NCBI GenBank assembly: GCA_047620505.1
Contig: JBLHKS010000030.1
Coordinates: forward strand, 1-49,361
Reading direction: 5' to 3'
Length of the DNA stretch: 49,361 nucleotides
DNA from: JBLHKS01 sp047620505
GTDB lineage: Bacteria; Verrucomicrobiota; Verrucomicrobiia; Verrucomicrobiales; DEV007
A model generated the notes under the pieces. The model worked only from the letters and a program-made list of their open reading frames with translations. It was not told the DNA's origin and searched no databases. The position numbers and the translations under genes were made by a program. This document shows, piece by piece, positions 14,671 to 23,164 of the stretch (positions are counted from its first letter, which is position 1; the number at the start of each line of letters is the position of its first letter).

Positions 14671-16536
14671 CTACTCCACCACCCGAATCAGCGCTTCGCA
14701 CCAGTGCTTAACGTCGATGTCGTCCCCGCTTTTGATGCTCATCGTCAAAACGTGAACGCCAGGTTTCATGTCGTTTGGAATCGCCAGCAAAAACGGCATT
14801 TCGCCGTCGACGCGGCCTTCGACCTTGACCGGAAGCATCTCGAAATTCCGTCCGTCAAACCGGCCCGTGCACTCGTAAGTCCGCTCCTTCATCGAATGGT
14901 TTCGGAGGCTCAATTTCATCTCAACGCGATCGCCGCGCTTCGCTTCGACGCCGTAGGGATAAAACCAGGCCCACTGCTCATCGATCCCGTAGTTAACGTC
15001 GTCCCAGGGCAAAAACTCAGCAATCATCTTCGCCCGCTCGCGATAGCTGGATTCCAAGTGATCCATTTCGGCGTCGTTGAATCGAAAAAGATGCGGGATG
15101 TGCTCGTTAACGAGCCAGGAGCCTTCCGGCAAAGCGCGAACTTTGGCGAGGCAAAGGAGGTAGCCGGTGTCGTCGCGCATCAAGTTGCGATTCATCAGGC
15201 AATAGTCATCCAAGCCCGATGGCGAGAACGAATCGCCGATGAAAAAGACCGGCTTGTGATCTTCCCTCTCGACGAGGAGACCTCCATGGTTATACATCTG
15301 GCCGGGGTAAAAATGGCCGGTGAGTTTAAACTCTTTCCACTGCCAGGTTTCTCCGTCTTTGATGGTTTTGACCTCGTCCACGGCGTTGGCTGAGATTCCA
15401 GGTAAGAACCAGCTTCCCGGATTCCTAAGAACGTCGGCAACCTCGTCAACGGCATAAACCGGGCAGCCGAATTCGCGCTGAGCATCCGCGACAAACGCGG
15501 AGTGATCATTATGGGTATGCGTGACCCAGATTCCTTCGAGTTTCGTGATCACGCCGTCCGCCAGCAGCTGCTGGAGAGTTTCGAACTGCCTTTTGCCGCC
15601 GACATCGAGCGCGAACGCGGTTTTGTCCTTGGAAACGAGCAGTTTTGTCGTCCCGATGTGCTGACACCAATCGGGTAGATCGATGTGCTCGCAGTACGGC
15701 ATCAGTTCGATTTCTGCGCCCTTGCCGAGCACCTTCTCACCCGCAATGGTCAGGCGATCGGCCTTGAAGTACCAGTTGAGCGCGTTGGTCGACATGTAGT
15801 TTTTGTAGATCGCCTGAACCCGCGTAATCGCGGTTTCGATATCTTCGGCTGGCTTCTCGATGACCGGCCCTCGCAGGGGCACAATCAAATCCGGCTTTTC
15901 CGCGGCGACTTTGCGCAGACTCGCGATCCAATCGCCGAAACGCCCACCGTGCCCGTGGTAAGCGCCGATCTTGGCGTCCGGAATCGCGCTCTGAAAACTG
16001 TAAATATCGAAGACGCGGCCGCCTTCCCAAATCAAGTCGCCAGTGAAAGCGATTTTCTTCCCATCAAGCTCGACGATGTAGGCGACCATGTCAGTCGTGT
16101 AGCCGCGGGTTTCGATTACCTTGAAGCTAAGTCCTTGCCAATCGACAACGCCGCCTTCTTTGACGGTTGCTTTTGGCACTAGCGGCGTGGTCGGCCACTT
16201 GGTGACTTCCTGGCCGTAATAATCGAAGCGCTTGTCCCAGAACTCGGTCCAATGCGATTGTGGATCCGTCAGAATCGCGGCGGAAAGTTCGGGCGCGGTT
16301 GGCGGAGCGGCCGAGCTTCGTGCAAACTCAACCAGATCGCGCCGGGCGTGAGTCAGGAGGACGTGATCGGCTTTGTCGACTTTCGCCGCAGCTCCGTAGA
16401 CGACGAGTTTTTTGGCGTCTTTTTCGATCACCGCGGAATTGAGCGGCCCAGCGGTTACGGTTAATCCTTTGGGCAGGTCCGCGCCTGAAGCGCCGACTGC
16501 GAGGCCGAGAATTACGGCGAGAGTGAGGGTTTTCAT
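14671..16536 (-). CDS. Exported protein with two metallo-beta-lactamase-fold domains
   Basis: A 621-residue protein with a signal peptide (about 1-19, ending GASGA). Two metallo-beta-lactamase-type domains follow each other. In the first (about 20-245) the metal motif is degenerate, LLTHARRDLVEF near residue 60 in place of HxHxDH, though the ETRGYTTDMVAY and AFTGDLIWEGG segments keep the fold's later landmarks. The second (about 265-520) has a full THTHNDH motif near 339-345, GHFYPGQMYNHGG and FIGDSFSPSG. A beta-sandwich-like tail with NHSMKERTYE closes the protein. The second domain should be catalytic, while the first probably is not. The substrate is unknown; the family is typical of PVC bacteria. 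Confidence 0.85.
   Translation of the reverse strand: MKTLTLAVILGLAVGASGADLPKGLTVTAGPLNSAVIEKDAKKLVVYGAAAKVDKADHVLLTHARRDLVEFARSSAAPPTAPELSAAILTDPQSHWTEFWDKRFDYYGQEVTKWPTTPLVPKATVKEGGVVDWQGLSFKVIETRGYTTDMVAYIVELDGKKIAFTGDLIWEGGRVFDIYSFQSAIPDAKIGAYHGHGGRFGDWIASLRKVAAEKPDLIVPLRGPVIEKPAEDIETAITRVQAIYKNYMSTNALNWYFKADRLTIAGEKVLGKGAEIELMPYCEHIDLPDWCQHIGTTKLLVSKDKTAFALDVGGKRQFETLQQLLADGVITKLEGIWVTHTHNDHSAFVADAQREFGCPVYAVDEVADVLRNPGSWFLPGISANAVDEVKTIKDGETWQWKEFKLTGHFYPGQMYNHGGLLVEREDHKPVFFIGDSFSPSGLDDYCLMNRNLMRDDTGYLLCLAKVRALPEGSWLVNEHIPHLFRFNDAEMDHLESSYRERAKMIAEFLPWDDVNYGIDEQWAWFYPYGVEAKRGDRVEMKLSLRNHSMKERTYECTGRFDGRNFEMLPVKVEGRVDGEMPFLLAIPNDMKPGVHVLTMSIKSGDDIDVKHWCEALIRVVE
15562..15573. repeat. Recurrent palindrome, copy 9 (CAGCAGCTGCTG)
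   Basis: Full match, 14-bp extended form. Minus-strand gene reads QQLL. Next copy 1308 bp downstream. Confidence 0.97.
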
Positions 16537-16614
16537 CTTGAGCCAACCTGAACGCCGCCAGCACGCCGCGACAACCCGAAAAATCCGCTTATCAGATCAT
16601 TTCAAAAAACTGGG

Positions 16615-17220
16615 TCAGCCAATTCTTTTTGATCTCACCGTCCTCGCAAACCACAGAGCCGAGATCGCCAGGGCCGCGGCGGCGATCAGGATCCACGGCA
16701 ACTTCGAGAAAGAACCTGGCGGCGGCGGCGGCGCGAGTGGGGGAGTCGGCGGATCGGGGAGTTCGATTGCGGAAGTTGACCCCGGCTCGATGTCTCGGAC
16801 GTCTGGAAACGCGGCCGGTCGTGTGACGACCAGCATCAGCCGTTTGTCGGAATCGTTGGCCAACGAAATCAGCAGCTGCTGGCCAGGATTCGGGATTTCG
16901 AGGCTAACGAGTTGGCAACCTTCGGGTAAATCCGTTTCGGTTTCGTCGAGCTTCGCTGCCAGTTCGAGCCGCTCGCCAGCGAGTTCGACCACGTAGGTTT
17001 TGGCGAGGAAGGTGAGAAAATCGTCTTCTCCAAGATCGGTTTCGTGGATCGTGGCGAAGAGTGTGATTGTCTCAGACGATTGGAGGTTGACTTCGAAGTT
17101 GTGATAGAGATCGAAGTGGCCATCAGCCTCGCCAGTTGAGCCAAAAAGCATTCCGAATGCCAAGAGCGTCCCAGTAATCAGTTTAGCTATTTCCTTTCTC
17201 AGCACGCGATGACTCTGCAT
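16615..17220 (-). CDS. Exported membrane-anchored protein, hypothetical
   Basis: A 201-residue protein with an N-terminal signal (about 1-33), a beta-rich domain of about 120 residues, a proline-rich linker PDPPTPPLAPPPPPG (about 154-168) and one C-terminal membrane helix (about 175-192) ending in basic residues SKRIG. The topology is therefore an extracytoplasmic domain tethered to the inner membrane. I recognise no family. It lies between the double MBL gene and the sialidase-like gene on the same strand, but the gaps (78 and 56 bp) leave operon membership open. Confidence 0.75.
   Translation of the reverse strand: MQSHRVLRKEIAKLITGTLLAFGMLFGSTGEADGHFDLYHNFEVNLQSSETITLFATIHETDLGEDDFLTFLAKTYVVELAGERLELAAKLDETETDLPEGCQLVSLEIPNPGQQLLISLANDSDKRLMLVVTRPAAFPDVRDIEPGSTSAIELPDPPTPPLAPPPPPGSFSKLPWILIAAAALAISALWFARTVRSKRIG
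16870..16881. repeat. Recurrent palindrome, copy 10 (CAGCAGCTGCTG)
   Basis: Full match, read as QQLL in the membrane-anchored hypothetical gene. Next copy 883 bp downstream, the shortest gap between perfect copies. Confidence 0.97.
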
Positions 17221-17276
17221 CGGTCGAAGGCGAGTATCAAATGGCCAGGGTCGAACGAACGGCTACTGGAACTGGA

Positions 17277-18455
17277 TTAGTCAGCTGACAGCGCGTCCAA
17301 TCGAATCCGCGTGAGCCAGACATCCTCTTTGTTCACCGAATAGACGACGAACAGCGAATCATTCCAAACCAAGGAGTTCGGATACTGCCAACCGTCTTTC
17401 TTGCCTTTTCCGGAAAACCGCTGCGTCGTGGGCTCGTTGCGGATGATCCAAGCGCGGTCGAAGAGCACGCCGTCTTCGCTCAGAGCGATGGCGAGGGTAC
17501 CGCGATTCATTTTGCCGGGACCGGGATTGTTGATGAGATAGAATCGGCCATCCGGGAGTCGCCCGGTGTTGAAGCGCGCCATCGAATCCGGGAAGTTGGT
17601 CTGTTGCGGGACGCTCCAGGTTTCGCCGTTGTCGCGACTGACACTCCCATAAAGAAAACCGCTTTCGTTGCGAAACGGACAGACGATCACGCCATCCTCA
17701 CGGACAAAGGGGCAGGGCTCGGTGTAGCCGAAAACCTTCAGCCCTTTTGGCTCAGCAGCTGCTGGGTCGATCCCTGCGTCCTTCCAACCCGCGATCCCAT
17801 TCGACGTGTCTGAAAAAAGCAGGCGCATCCGAGCTTGGTGCGACTTCCAATTCTCCCCAGCGTGCTCTCCGCCGAGCATAAGTCGACCATTCGGAAGTCT
17901 CTGCGGGCCCTCGATAAAGAAGCCGCCTGAGACGACTTTTTTCGGCTCGCCCCAATTCAACCCGTCAGTCGAAGTGCGCGCGAAAAGTCCGTTCTTCGGA
18001 TTGTAGAGATTGTGCTCCGGATAGTCGTGCCGAATTGTGTAGTAGGCAACTAACGTGTCTTGATCGACATGAAATCCGGAAGCGATGTAGGAGTCGGCAG
18101 ATCCTTTGAGCGGCTCGGCCAGAGTCTCCGATTGCGCCCACGTTTTTCCATCGGCGCTCGATGAGATCAAGACGCGTTGGTCTGGCCGGTCTTCATGCGC
18201 GCGCCCGCTCGACCACGAGCAGTAGAGCCTGTCCTTGAAGATGACCAAACTAGGATGATGCGAGAATCGAAACCCGCTCTCCTCGGTGGCAAGATGGATC
18301 TCGGCGTGCTCGCCGAGGACCGTGGATAGCCCAAGAGTCTGCGCGTTCGAAGGATCAAACAAGCCATCAGCGACGCCAAAAGGCGGTTCGGCGGCGGTGC
18401 AGACGCCAAGGGTTGCCAGAGCGATAGCCAAGGAAATAATACGGAACAAAAGCAT
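17277..18455 (-). CDS. Exported sialidase-superfamily (BNR/Asp-box) glycosidase-like protein
   Basis: A 392-residue protein with signal peptide (about 1-21, ending CTAAE). It has several Asp-box-like turns, SSADGKTWAQ, TSTDGLNWGE and VSRDNGETWSV, which cap blades of a six-bladed sialidase propeller, and an FRFSHHPSLVIF segment near the start. Such proteins hydrolyse or bind terminal sugars; the exact sugar cannot be inferred. The classical sialidase arginine triad cannot be assigned with certainty. It is the last of four minus-strand genes (21217-22896, 19890-21149, 18519-19862 and this) that all encode exported catabolic-type proteins. Confidence 0.82.
   Translation of the reverse strand: MLLFRIISLAIALATLGVCTAAEPPFGVADGLFDPSNAQTLGLSTVLGEHAEIHLATEESGFRFSHHPSLVIFKDRLYCSWSSGRAHEDRPDQRVLISSSADGKTWAQSETLAEPLKGSADSYIASGFHVDQDTLVAYYTIRHDYPEHNLYNPKNGLFARTSTDGLNWGEPKKVVSGGFFIEGPQRLPNGRLMLGGEHAGENWKSHQARMRLLFSDTSNGIAGWKDAGIDPAAAEPKGLKVFGYTEPCPFVREDGVIVCPFRNESGFLYGSVSRDNGETWSVPQQTNFPDSMARFNTGRLPDGRFYLINNPGPGKMNRGTLAIALSEDGVLFDRAWIIRNEPTTQRFSGKGKKDGWQYPNSLVWNDSLFVVYSVNKEDVWLTRIRLDALSAD
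17753..17764. repeat. Recurrent palindrome, copy 11 (CAGCAGCTGCTG)
   Basis: Full match, read as AAA in the sialidase-like gene. Next copy 2031 bp downstream. Confidence 0.97.
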
Positions 18456-18518
18456 TGGAATATCTTGTGGGTTTAGCGAGCCGACTCCAGTCGAATGTTT
18501 GTCGATTCGCGATCGTCG

Positions 18519-19862
18519 TTATGCGCCTGCGTTTGCTTTGAGCACCCGGAGCGTGTTCCCTCCGAGAATCTTGCGGATGTCCTCATCGGAGTGGCCGCGG
18601 ACGACCATGCCGAGCGTGAACATCGGCCAGTTGGTCCAGCAAATGCTCTCGCGGGCTTCGACAGAGTTGCTGTAATCATAGGCCGGCCAGAGATGTTCCC
18701 AGCGATCGCCACGACCGGACATCGGCGAGCTGCCATTCGGGAGTTTGCCGATCTTTAGCCGCTCCCTGCCGTCGTTTCGAGAAACATAAGCCACGTCGGC
18801 ACCGATCGCGCAGTGCTCCGCGCCGAACCCTTTCACCATGTGATCGATGTGATCGAGCAGTCGGTTCAAATCGCCGTCGCCTCCGAGAAATTTGGAGATA
18901 CAACACATGCCGACGAGGCCATCGGTATCGCAGATGGCTTTGATGACTTCGTCAGGCTTAGCGCGGTAGTGATCGTTCAGCGCCTGGCAAGTCGTGTGGC
19001 TCGCGACCATCGGTTTTGTCGAGGCTTTCGCCGCTTCGAGACTGGTAGTCCAGCCGCTGTGAGCGACGTCGACGATCACGCCGAGCCGATTCATTTCCGC
19101 GACCGCCGTGTGGCCGAAATCACTCAAGCCGCCGTCTTTCGGCTCGCCCGCGCCGTCGCCAAGCGGATTTCGTCGATTGTAAGTCAGGTGCATCATCCCG
19201 ACGCCGAGTTCCTGAAAAATGCGAACGTAACGGAGTTCGTCCCTGACACTCTCCCAATTCATCCGAAGCGGAACGCCGTTTGTCGCGAAACTGAGCGCGA
19301 TGTTTCCATCATCTTTCGCAGCTTGCACGTCAGCGGCGGTGACAGCTTTGGAAACCGTCGGCTGCATCAAGTCGGTTAGCCTCGTAAAATGCGCGAGCCG
19401 CTTGATCAGGCGCATCGGATCGTTGCCTTCCTGACCGGCATTCTGGAAAATGCAGTCGACGCCCGCAGCCCGAAACGCCTGCAGAAACTCTTCGCGCTCG
19501 GCATCGTCCGTGGCGCAGCGATTCATCATTGTCTCCTCACGAATGTCCGTGAGTTCGGCGTGCGATGCGCCCGCCTTGACCGCAGCCTGAATCCGATCGC
19601 CGTCCATCGCGCAGCGCGGCGCGAACCCATAGGACTCGAAGACGAGCGAGTCGAAATGAAGCTCCCAAGCGCGCTCCAACTGGGCTTGCGTCGGCTTGAG
19701 CAGATCGATCGCTACCTTCCGCGGATGATCGATCTTATCGTTTCCGGTAAGCCAAATCGGATCGGACGACTGACCGCGCGCCTGAGCAGCTGCTGCGACG
19801 CCAAGCGAGGTGAGGGCGCTCTTTCGAAGGAAGGAACGGCGGGAAACTTGATGGGGGTTCAT
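18519..19862 (-). CDS. Tat-exported membrane dipeptidase (peptidase M19)
   Basis: A 447-residue protein with a strong Tat signal, SRRSFLRKSALTSLGVAAAA (8-27). Zinc ligands of renal-dipeptidase-type enzymes are visible: the HxD in LHFDSLVFE near residue 68, and the histidines in VDVAHSGW and ASHTTCQAL (about 262 and 281). The conserved GAEHCAIGADVAYVS region near 348 takes the place of the usual G-DFDG motif. M19 enzymes cleave dipeptides, including those with D-residues. It stands 27 bp downstream of the gene at 19890-21149, so they are probably co-transcribed. Palindrome copy 12 codes the alanines of the Tat hydrophobic core. Confidence 0.88.
   Translation of the reverse strand: MNPHQVSRRSFLRKSALTSLGVAAAAQARGQSSDPIWLTGNDKIDHPRKVAIDLLKPTQAQLERAWELHFDSLVFESYGFAPRCAMDGDRIQAAVKAGASHAELTDIREETMMNRCATDDAEREEFLQAFRAAGVDCIFQNAGQEGNDPMRLIKRLAHFTRLTDLMQPTVSKAVTAADVQAAKDDGNIALSFATNGVPLRMNWESVRDELRYVRIFQELGVGMMHLTYNRRNPLGDGAGEPKDGGLSDFGHTAVAEMNRLGVIVDVAHSGWTTSLEAAKASTKPMVASHTTCQALNDHYRAKPDEVIKAICDTDGLVGMCCISKFLGGDGDLNRLLDHIDHMVKGFGAEHCAIGADVAYVSRNDGRERLKIGKLPNGSSPMSGRGDRWEHLWPAYDYSNSVEARESICWTNWPMFTLGMVVRGHSDEDIRKILGGNTLRVLKANAGA
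19784..19795. repeat. Recurrent palindrome, copy 12 (GAGCAGCTGCTG)
   Basis: 11/12 match with perfect core; minus-strand gene reads AAAQ in the Tat signal. Next copy 1709 bp downstream. Confidence 0.95.
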
Positions 19863-19889
19863 TTGGTGTGTTTGGTATTCTTGAATGGC

Positions 19890-21149
19890 TCAGGCTCCTC
19901 GGAACTGCGACGCTGCAGGCGCGGTGTATTCCACTTTAAGATGCGGAGTTTCAAGACGCTCGCCTTTCACGAGCGACTGGCAACCGGCTTCAACCAAGCC
20001 ACCAGTCAAGAGAGTTCGCTCTACCGGATACGGCGCTTTTCCAGTCATGAAAGTCTCCTCCGCCTTCGACATCAATGCAGCCGAATAGACGACGTTCGGG
20101 ACAGGTGGCAGGTGGAAAAGCGTCGAGAGCGGCTTAGCTTCGCCCTTCAGTTTCGCCGCAAAAGTGAAGTCGCCGACGAGACCATTCATCAGCAGCATCG
20201 TGGCCCTGAGCCCATCGCGATATTCGAACCGGTAAGCGATCGGATCCTTCACCATCTGCCGAATCATCTCCGGCGTTGGGAAGCGATGGCTGAATTGATC
20301 CTTTTGGCGAAGCGTGTGGCTGCGACTGAGGCAGGCGTGAAACAAATCAGGGTTCCAACCGCCAGCTGCGAATGATCCTTTCTCCATCGCCGCCCACGCC
20401 GCATCGCCGCGAAGCGCCTCCAGCCATTTGACCCCGGTTTCGCCGCCCTTGCGCCGCTCGACCATGCATTGAATCGTTTCCAACGCGTGGAAATCGTAGC
20501 TATCGACACCGCCGAGCGCGACCGACATCGCCTCTTCGATTTCGCTCCCGTCAGGAACCTCAACCGACGGCAATCGATAGGTAACCGGCAGCGAAGAACC
20601 GGCAAGAAACGGGAAATTCATCTTCCGCGCGGTCTCGACCATTTCTTTTGCGTAGTCCCATTTCCAAGAGAGATGTTTGTCGTTAAAAACCGGTGCCGTG
20701 CGGCCGTCTTGTTCGAAGACTTTCACAGTCTCTTTGAAAAACTCATATCGCGGATACTGAGTTTGATTGAACTCGCTCTTGGGGTAATTGCCGTGCTCGC
20801 CGATGATCAAAACCGCGTCGACCGCCAGTTCGTCGCCGCCACAACGAAGCGCTTCCGCAATCGACGGATAGATCGGGAAACCAAATTCTTCTGCCCGCTT
20901 TCGCGACAGGTCTTCCTTCGGAAACTGATCCACATAAGCCGAGACAACATCGATTTCGGGATGATGCCATGCGCCGTCGATCGGGTACCCAACGAGGAAG
21001 CGGGTTCCCATGTGCCACGCATGAGTCGGGTGACGCCACTCGGTTGTGATGATCGCGAGACGCTTTCGACGCTTGGGTTCCTCGGAGTGAACGAGCGGAG
21101 TTGCTGCGAGGCCAGCAGCGGCGGAAGTGATGAAGAGGCGGCGTTTCAT
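19890..21149 (-). CDS. Exported protein of a PVC-type family, hypothetical
   Basis: About 419 residues from the ATG at 21149, which starts a signal sequence KRRLFITSAAAGLAATPLVHS; the open frame extends upstream to 21203. The mature protein starts with a Rossmann-like strand KRLAIITTEWRHPTHAWHMG and has VDAVLIIGEHGNYPKSEFNQ near 110-130. These phrases recur in uncharacterised exported proteins of Planctomycetota, Verrucomicrobiota and Acidobacteriota as I recall. Histidines in WRHPTHAWHMG could bind metal, but that is inference. It lies in the minus-strand glycan-type cluster, 27 bp before the dipeptidase gene. Confidence 0.75.
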   Translation of the reverse strand: MKRRLFITSAAAGLAATPLVHSEEPKRRKRLAIITTEWRHPTHAWHMGTRFLVGYPIDGAWHHPEIDVVSAYVDQFPKEDLSRKRAEEFGFPIYPSIAEALRCGGDELAVDAVLIIGEHGNYPKSEFNQTQYPRYEFFKETVKVFEQDGRTAPVFNDKHLSWKWDYAKEMVETARKMNFPFLAGSSLPVTYRLPSVEVPDGSEIEEAMSVALGGVDSYDFHALETIQCMVERRKGGETGVKWLEALRGDAAWAAMEKGSFAAGGWNPDLFHACLSRSHTLRQKDQFSHRFPTPEMIRQMVKDPIAYRFEYRDGLRATMLLMNGLVGDFTFAAKLKGEAKPLSTLFHLPPVPNVVYSAALMSKAEETFMTGKAPYPVERTLLTGGLVEAGCQSLVKGERLETPHLKVEYTAPAASQFRGA

Positions 21150-21216
21150 CCGGTAGATTACGGAAGGTTTCAGAGAAGTCAGCCCAATCCTGGAACTGTC
21201 CATCCCTGGGTGCTCG

Positions 21217-22896
21217 TCAGTCCGTCGCAGCCCGGAAGGTGTAGAGGTCGGCCATCTTGAGTTGAAACTCGATCCGGATCACCTGGCCCTTCAATTCGGC
21301 GATCGAATGCTCCTTCCACTTTACCTCGTGACGCGTGCTGTCGCCGGTGAAAGGGACGCTGTCTTCGTAGCCGAAACCGGGCAGCGGCTTGCGGGCTGCA
21401 TCGACGATCCGGACCTTGAGTTCGCCCTGATTCGGTTCCAGAGGGCGGCCAAAATGATCGAGGTGATCGCGCGTGGTGGCGTCGCAATTCACCAGCAGCT
21501 GCTCGCCGGGCCAACGAATCGCGCGGGTGCAGACGACGCCGCCTGACTGAGGACCGCGCAGTGAGACGAAGCCTTCCTTGCGAATCGTGGCCAGGCCGAT
21601 GCCGGGCGTTCGGGAGGTGGAGTTGTGCGGGCCATCGTGGCCAGCATAGTAGATTCGCCACTCGTCGCCGACCTCCTGCCAACTGCATGAGCCGAACACC
21701 ATGCCGCTATCCCACGAATCTTTGGGGCCGCGCTCGATCAATCGTGGCCGACCGTGGAGTTGCTCAAAGACGCGGCCGTTGCGGCTGATCGCGAGGGAGG
21801 TTTCGATCGTGCTGCTCCGCAAGGCATAGGGCTCAAGGAAACCCCAATAGATACCGGCGTGATAGCGGGTCGGCATGCCGTAGAAGAAGTTGGAGCCTTC
21901 AAAGGCGCGTTCGGAAGTCTCCAATGCATCGGCTTCGCCGGGAATGAGGATATTCTGAGTGAGCACCGGCCACTCGGTCCACAACTCCGGGTTGGTCAGG
22001 CGGCAAACGCGCCGCGTCGCGCCCATCGTTAGCGGCAGGCCGTCGCGGTAGCGATCGGTCGCCCGGCCGATCCAGACGAAGAGCTTCGCCTTCGGATCCC
22101 ACGAAATAGTAGATTGCGTGTCCGGCGCAAAGTGCTTTGCGATGCAGGTGTCGCTGGCCGGATCCCAATGAATGCAGTCGTCCGATCCGATGAGATGCGA
22201 TTCGTGCTTCGCATTAACATAGTACATAACGAACTTGTGGCCTCGGCGATGTTCCTCGGGCAGTTCCAACAGAAACGGGGATTGCGCCGTGTGACCGTGA
22301 GGACCGGCAACCGGCGACACCCAGCAGACGTTATTATCCTTCGAGCCTTTCTGATTGCGTTCAAAGAGGCCCAGATTGGGCGTATCCCATTGGATGCCGT
22401 CCTTGGATTCCGCATAGCAGGCCGCATAGGTGTAGCGCGTCTTTTCCTCGTTAATATACCAGAAATCCTGGTAGATCATCCGGAAGAGCTTGGCGTCTTC
22501 GTCGTAGACCACATTCAAGTAACCGCCCTGTCCCGGAATGACCGGATTGGACGGATGTTTCACCGGCTGATGAAACACGCGCCCCATCACCTGCGCCACC
22601 TTGTCCAGAGGCCAGCGGTTATCGACCATGTAATCGTCCACAAAAAATTGCGGCTCCAGGCCAAGCTCAATCGGCTCCGTCGGCAGATCGGTTTCCGCGA
22701 AGCTTGAAGAGACGGACAGGGGCAGCAGGAGAGCAAGGGCGGCGAGGGAGATGCGTGCGGGTTTCAAGGGATAGCTGGTTGGTGAGGCAAGTCGATCTGA
22801 AAAAGCGGAAACAGGCAGATAGCAGCCTACAAGCCCACTTACAATCGCGGCAAGCGACATTTGACGCCGGGCCGGTGGCGTCACGGATCGGACCAT
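21217..22896 (-). CDS. Exported beta-propeller glycosidase-like protein
   Basis: A 559-residue open frame; the mature region begins around residue 70 after SSSFAETDLP, with a hydrophobic signal just before it (ISLAALALLLPLSVSSS), so an internal start is quite possible. The body has FFVDDYMVD, HPSNPVIPGQGGYLNVVYDED, YAESKDGIQWDTPNLGL and SRNGRVFEQLHGR, the blade-like repeats of five-bladed propeller glycosidases (GH32/43/62-like). A C-terminal beta-sandwich (about 430-559) follows. This architecture is common in PVC polysaccharide clusters, and the substrate is unknown. It is divergent from the sulfatase at 23165 with a 268-bp spacer. Confidence 0.75.
   Translation of the reverse strand: MVRSVTPPARRQMSLAAIVSGLVGCYLPVSAFSDRLASPTSYPLKPARISLAALALLLPLSVSSSFAETDLPTEPIELGLEPQFFVDDYMVDNRWPLDKVAQVMGRVFHQPVKHPSNPVIPGQGGYLNVVYDEDAKLFRMIYQDFWYINEEKTRYTYAACYAESKDGIQWDTPNLGLFERNQKGSKDNNVCWVSPVAGPHGHTAQSPFLLELPEEHRRGHKFVMYYVNAKHESHLIGSDDCIHWDPASDTCIAKHFAPDTQSTISWDPKAKLFVWIGRATDRYRDGLPLTMGATRRVCRLTNPELWTEWPVLTQNILIPGEADALETSERAFEGSNFFYGMPTRYHAGIYWGFLEPYALRSSTIETSLAISRNGRVFEQLHGRPRLIERGPKDSWDSGMVFGSCSWQEVGDEWRIYYAGHDGPHNSTSRTPGIGLATIRKEGFVSLRGPQSGGVVCTRAIRWPGEQLLVNCDATTRDHLDHFGRPLEPNQGELKVRIVDAARKPLPGFGYEDSVPFTGDSTRHEVKWKEHSIAELKGQVIRIEFQLKMADLYTFRAATD
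21493..21504. repeat. Recurrent palindrome, copy 13 (CAGCAGCTGCTC)
   Basis: 11/12 match, perfect core; minus-strand gene reads EQLL. Next copy 1733 bp downstream. Confidence 0.95.
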
Positions 22897-23164
22897 TGGG
22901 CTCCATGGACGGCTTAGGCAGGCAAGATTTTTTCTTCGTTCATGAGAAAAAATGTGCGGCGGGTCTCAAGGGCCGGACTTACGAGCACCAGGAGGAGCGC
23001 TAATCCAGGCGGTAGCGAAAATCTCACCCCAGACCCTCGGCGAAAAAAGCGCCGGAGGAGAGCCGGAATTGACGCGGGTGAGTAATTGCGCCCAAGTTGG
23101 CCGTCGTGTGCACCCCGCCTTCGGAGGCTTTGCAAGAGTTGTTGCGCGCCGTGGGGATCTCGGA

